A stretch of DNA of 64,000 nt from Flavobacterium sp. (GTDB lineage Bacteria > Bacteroidota > Bacteroidia > Flavobacteriales > Flavobacteriaceae), in NCBI GenBank assembly GCA_016787805.1, contig JAEUTY010000016.1:1-64000 (forward strand), given 5' to 3'. The notes under the pieces were generated by a model that saw only the letters and a list, made by a program, of their open reading frames with translations, did no database searches and was not told where the DNA came from. Shown piece after piece: positions 62,147 to 64,000 of the stretch (positions are counted from its first letter, which is position 1; each line of letters opens with the position of its first letter). The position numbers and the translations under genes are program-made.

Positions 62147-63160
62147 ATGTTAAATAATAAATCAATTCTGATTACTGGAGGAACTGGCTCTTTGGGGAAG
62201 GAACTTACCAAAACAATTTTAAGTAAATGGCCCAACGTACAGCGATTGGTAATTTATTCTCGAGATGAACAAAAACAATACCAAATGGCGCAAGAGTTTC
62301 CGGAGTCGAAATATCCTGCAATCCGCTATTTTATTGGAGATGTTCGCGATTTAGAGCGTTTAAAAAGAGCATTCAACGGAATTGATTATGTGATTCACGC
62401 TGCGGCAATGAAACACGTTCATATTGCCGAATACAACCCAGATGAATGTGTAAAAACCAATATTGGTGGCGCTGAAAATGTCATTAAAGCGTGTTTGTCG
62501 AGCAATGTAACTAAAGTGGTTGCGCTATCAACTGACAAAGCGTGCGCACCAATCAATTTGTACGGTGCAACTAAACTTACTTCAGACAAATTATTTATCG
62601 CCGCTAATAACATCAAAGGAAAACAAGATATCAAGTTTTCTGTCGTTCGTTACGGAAACGTAATGGGTTCGAATGGCTCTGTGATACCGTTTTTTATGAA
62701 TAAAAGGGAAGAAGGCGTTTTGCCAATTACTGATCCAACGATGACACGATTTAATATTTCGTTGCAAGGCGGTGTAGATATGGTTTTGCATGCTTTGGAT
62801 ACGGCTTGGGGCGGCGAATTGTACGTGCCTAAAATTCCATCATATAAGATTTTAGATGTAGCCCAAGCTATTGCTCCAAGTTGCGAACATCAAGTTATAG
62901 GAATCCGTCCGGGCGAAAAAATTCACGAAGAAATGATTACTGCTTCTGACTCGTTTACCACTTACGATTTAGGGAAATATTATGTGATTCTTCCGCAAGT
63001 AACCAATTGGAATTTAGAAGAATACAAAAAAGCATTCAATGCAACATTGGTTCCACAAGGTTTTAGTTATACTTCGGGTGAAAATACTGAATGGGAAACA
63101 GTAGATTCGTTACGTTCATTAATAAAAGAACATTTATATCCTGATTTTCAAGCCAAATAA
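62147..63160 (+). CDS. pseB: UDP-GlcNAc 4,6-dehydratase (inverting), pseudaminic acid pathway
   Basis: A 337-residue SDR enzyme from ATG 62147; the longer frame upstream runs through the promoter. GGTGSLGKEL is the NAD(P) loop, VIHAAAMKHVHIAEYNP holds catalytic residues, and LSTDKACAPINLYGATKLTSDKL carries the active-site Tyr-x3-Lys. The inverting 4,6-dehydratase PseB/FlaA1 type is recognised by MKHVHIAEYNPDE and RYGNVMGSNGSVI. It starts the pseudaminic acid route; pseC is 2 nt downstream. Confidence 0.93.
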   Translation: MLNNKSILITGGTGSLGKELTKTILSKWPNVQRLVIYSRDEQKQYQMAQEFPESKYPAIRYFIGDVRDLERLKRAFNGIDYVIHAAAMKHVHIAEYNPDECVKTNIGGAENVIKACLSSNVTKVVALSTDKACAPINLYGATKLTSDKLFIAANNIKGKQDIKFSVVRYGNVMGSNGSVIPFFMNKREEGVLPITDPTMTRFNISLQGGVDMVLHALDTAWGGELYVPKIPSYKILDVAQAIAPSCEHQVIGIRPGEKIHEEMITASDSFTTYDLGKYYVILPQVTNWNLEEYKKAFNATLVPQGFSYTSGENTEWETVDSLRSLIKEHLYPDFQAK

Positions 63161-63162
63161 CG

Positions 63163-64000
63163 ATGATACCTTACGGAAAACAAAATATTACTGAAGCCGA
63201 TATTCAAGCAGTGGCTCAAGCTTTAAAAGGCGATTTTTTAACGCAAGGTCCAACGATTTTGGAATTTGAAAAAGCGTTTGCGAACTACATTGGTTGTCAA
63301 TACGCTGTTGCAGTCTCTAATGGAACGGCAGCTTTGCACTTATCAGCTTTGGCTTTAAATGTTAAGGAGGGCGACAAAGTGATTACCACTCCAATTACTT
63401 TTGCAGCTTCGGCCAATTGTATTCGATACTGCGGCGGAGAAGTGGTTTTTGTCGATATTGAACCTGATTCGTATTTGCTTGATATTGAAAAAGTTGAACA
63501 GCTATTGAAAGCGTCTCCCAAAGGAACTTACAAAGGCATTGTTCCAGTTGATTTTGCTGGACGAGCAGTCAATTTAGAAGCTTTCCGAAAATTAGCCAAC
63601 GAATACGATTTGTGGATTTTAGAAGATGCATGCCATTCGCCAGGCGGCTTTTTTGTTGATTCAAATGGAAATCAACAAAACTGCGGAAACGGGAATTACG
63701 CCGACTTAGCTATTTTTTCTTTTCATCCAGTAAAACACATTGCAACTGGCGAAGGCGGAATGATTACGACCAACGACGAAAAGTTATACAAAAAATTGCT
63801 CGAGCTCCGCACGCACGGAATCACACGCGATACATCGATTTTTAAAAATTCAGTTGAATTTGCTGTCGGTCAACCTGTTGAAGACGAAACTAATTATCCA
63901 GGTTGGTACATGGAAATGCAACATTTGGGCTATAATTATCGATTTACTGATTTTCAAGCGGCATTAGGAATCAGCCAACTTTCAAGAGCTGATATCGGAA
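63163..64000 (+). CDS. pseC: UDP-4-amino-4,6-dideoxy-N-acetyl-L-altrosamine transaminase, N-terminal part
   Basis: Starts with ATG 63163 and is open to the right edge (279 full codons of ~385). It is a DegT/DnrJ/EryC1 aminotransferase: MIPYGKQNITEADIQAV, GDFLTQGPTILEFEKAF, SNGTAALHLSALAL, DFAGRAVNLE, LEDACHSPGG and the PLP lysine in FSFHPVKHIATGEGG. It adds the amino group to the PseB product. Pseudaminic acid is used in surface glycans. Confidence 0.92.
   Translation, partial: MIPYGKQNITEADIQAVAQALKGDFLTQGPTILEFEKAFANYIGCQYAVAVSNGTAALHLSALALNVKEGDKVITTPITFAASANCIRYCGGEVVFVDIEPDSYLLDIEKVEQLLKASPKGTYKGIVPVDFAGRAVNLEAFRKLANEYDLWILEDACHSPGGFFVDSNGNQQNCGNGNYADLAIFSFHPVKHIATGEGGMITTNDEKLYKKLLELRTHGITRDTSIFKNSVEFAVGQPVEDETNYPGWYMEMQHLGYNYRFTDFQAALGISQLSRADIG

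Overview
The window is about 35-40% GC by eye and reads as a chromosome segment from a Flavobacteriaceae bacterium, most likely Flavobacterium or a close relative. The signs are three proteins with type IX secretion (T9SS) sorting domains, many -7 promoter boxes of the Bacteroidetes form TAnnTTTG, an archaeal-type prolyl-tRNA synthetase, a bacillithiol gene, a LytS/LytTR-style sensor pair with 2TM-domain proteins, and SusC-style TonB receptor architecture. No rRNA, prophage, transposase or CRISPR array is visible.

Layout. 1-9.6 kb: truncated bshC, a T9SS-A protein, a phytanoyl-CoA-dioxygenase-like enzyme, a repeat-rich T9SS-B adhesin and a B12-binding radical SAM protein. 9.7-13.5 kb: a three-gene biotin-dependent acyl-CoA carboxylase operon. 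13.5-29.5 kb: exported superoxide dismutase, LysM-NlpC/P60 endopeptidase, a two-component pair, DUF1573 protein, rimO, a FadL-like porin with a Trp-rich lipoprotein, proS, tRNA-Glu, rpsT, a PAS kinase with response regulator, and typA. 29.7-43.6 kb: esterase, a 1691-residue T9SS-B protein, an ABC transporter, the DoxX/MauE-thioredoxin, TlpA and tpiA operon, DUF1599 and an M1 peptidase. 43.7-50.7 kb: folP, rlmH, a nucleoid-associated protein, a pRiA4b ORF-3-like protein, YciI and a TonB receptor. 51.7-54.9 kb: a histidine kinase fused to a 2TM domain, three free 2TM-domain proteins and a LytTR regulator. 55-56.4 kb: heme A synthase.

The most unusual region is 56.5-62.05 kb. One promoter appears to drive seven tightly packed minus-strand genes: a YrdC-fold protein, TsaE-like ATPase, TsaB-like protein, a second and a third YrdC-fold protein, a TsaD-like protein and the CCA-adding enzyme. 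This is every component of a bacterial t6A (threonylcarbamoyl-adenosine) pathway in one operon, with three YrdC proteins instead of one. Several members have altered signature motifs: HLRGH in TsaD, GPGGTSATR in TsaB, and no K-x-R in two YrdC proteins. I infer a second, specialised threonylcarbamoyl- or carbamoyl-transfer system. It sits back-to-back with pseB/pseC, the start of a pseudaminic acid (surface glycan) locus that runs off the right end.

Intergenic regions hold several dispersed repeat families: an element bounded by TAGCCCCGATT and GGAAAGCGGGA, tandem 8-bp units such as GACACATT, and other short-period phrases.
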